From Algoriphagus sp. (lineage in GTDB: Bacteria; Bacteroidota; Bacteroidia; Cytophagales; Cyclobacteriaceae): a DNA stretch of 5,819 nucleotides. Position numbers and translations under genes: made by a program. Location: NCBI GenBank assembly GCA_023255285.1, contig JALRIY010000145.1:1-5819 (forward strand), written 5' to 3'. This document shows positions 5,381-5,819 of the stretch, piece after piece; the stretch's first letter is position 1, and every line of letters begins with the position of its first letter. Below the pieces are notes generated by a model. It was not told where the DNA came from and made no database searches. It saw only the letters and a program-made list of their open reading frames with translations.

Positions 5381-5433
5381 AACTTCACTTCATTTCCCTC
5401 TCTTTTCCACCAATTTTCACTTTAATTAGTTGT

Positions 5434-5819
5434 ATGCAACGGAAAATCTTTCTTCTACTGTCCCTATTTTGGCTTTATTCCAATTCATCGGCACAATCTC
5501 AATTGTCCGTGGAATCCATCATGCGTAACCCAAGTTGGATGGGGACATTTCCTTCTAGACATTATTGGAGTGCCAACAGTCAGCAGATTTATTTCAATTA
5601 CAACCCTGAAAAAAACCAAGCCGACTCGCTGTACAAAATTGATGCTGTAGCTGGAGCCGAAGCCATTCGAGTCCCATGGTCGGAAGAAAAAATAGTACAA
5701 AAAGAGGCTATTTTATCCTCTGATGAAAATTTAAAACTATACAAAAAAGGCAATCAGGTATTTTTGGAGGATTTAAAAAAAGGAAAAACAAGCACCTTAT
5801 TTGATTGGTATGGACCTTT
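5434..5819 (+). CDS. Secreted S9-family peptidase (prolyl oligopeptidase/DPP IV-like), N-terminal part
   Basis: The frame is open from the ATG at 5434 to the window edge (128 codons plus two bases). It starts with a clear signal peptide: MQRK, hydrophobic IFLLLSLFWLY, then SNSSA followed by QSQ, so cleavage after Ala20 is likely and the mature protein would be periplasmic or outer-membrane associated. The mature start (LSVESIMRNPSWMGTFPSRHYWS, then IYFNYNPE and DSLYKI) matches the beginning of the beta-propeller of Bacteroidota S9 peptidases, which cleave short peptides, often after proline or alanine. The catalytic Ser-Asp-His domain lies some 400 or more residues further on, outside the window, so activity cannot be judged. 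The ATG is preceded by a strong promoter, and no upstream in-frame start gives a better signal peptide. A propeller-only protein without peptidase domain remains possible. Confidence 0.8.
   Translation, partial: MQRKIFLLLSLFWLYSNSSAQSQLSVESIMRNPSWMGTFPSRHYWSANSQQIYFNYNPEKNQADSLYKIDAVAGAEAIRVPWSEEKIVQKEAILSSDENLKLYKKGNQVFLEDLKKGKTSTLFDWYGP

Larger units (their letters stand above)
5116..5433. other. 318-bp AT-rich divergent intergenic region
   Basis: This is the space between the small membrane gene (minus) and the S9 peptidase (plus). It holds a -7 box for the former (5135-5142), a full promoter for the latter (5350-5380), a hairpin with a DnaA-box sequence (5193-5209) and a GTTTAAAC palindrome (5241-5248). 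An open frame at 5159-5368 starts only at TTG, has an unstructured composition and no family resemblance, and I do not regard it as a gene. I see no tRNA or recognised RNA family here. Confidence 0.6.

Noticed and set aside
5116..5433. Chromosomal origin of replication, because of the DnaA box and AT-rich DNA.
   Set aside because: There is only one exact box, no cluster, and neither dnaA, dnaN nor other usual origin neighbours are present.
5485..5700. Minus-strand open frame opposite the S9 peptidase start.
   Set aside because: It lies wholly within a confidently recognised signal-peptide-bearing gene on the other strand, and its product looks random.

Overview
This window looks like a piece of a Bacteroidota chromosome, probably a Cytophagales/Cyclobacteriaceae-like marine bacterium, with a foreign fragment stuck on its left end. 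The Bacteroidota call rests on three things. Several gene starts are preceded by close matches to the Bacteroidota housekeeping promoter (TTTG/TTG, about 19-20 bp, then TAnnTTTG). Shine-Dalgarno sequences are absent. The gene families and protein wording (DUF2452, CvfB-like S1 protein, Bacteroidota-type deoxynucleoside kinase, secreted S9 peptidase) also fit. Genus-level placement is inference.

Left end (1-306): about 29% GC by hand count, against roughly 40% by eye for the rest. On the minus strand it encodes an uninterrupted stretch of an alphaproteobacterial-style methionyl-tRNA synthetase (metG) that appears in no start-to-stop ORF. It joins in mid-gene to a Bacteroidota ROK-family kinase whose second half is missing. 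The two sequences meet within about 7 bp (ATGGGTA on the minus strand, 300-306). This is most likely a chimeric molecule or misassembly and is the most important thing to know about the window.

Middle left (about 300-2144, minus strand): cvfB-like RNA-binding protein, then a YkgJ-type Cys-cluster protein, then the ROK kinase, 45-47 bp apart. A TAGTTTTG box just ahead of the ROK gene suggests it also has its own promoter. The cvfB -7 box lies only 4 bp from its ATG, suggesting a leaderless or nearly leaderless mRNA.

Middle (2145-3825, plus strand): a divergent promoter drives 3-hydroxybutyryl-CoA dehydrogenase, followed after 11 bp by a deoxynucleoside kinase. This pair converges on the next cluster with only 27 bp between stop codons.

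Right (3853-5115, minus strand): a compact three-gene unit transcribed in the order 49-residue single-span membrane protein, DUF2452 protein, 214-residue unrecognised protein, with gaps of 5 and 4 bp. The small membrane protein is easily missed. A 318-bp AT-rich divergent intergenic region follows, holding promoters for both sides and a hairpin containing a perfect DnaA-box sequence. The start of a secreted S9-family peptidase runs off the right edge.

I see no CRISPR array, transposase, tRNA, rRNA or recognisable defence system. The candidates for unknown biology are the three-gene unit with its small membrane protein and the unrecognised 214-residue protein.
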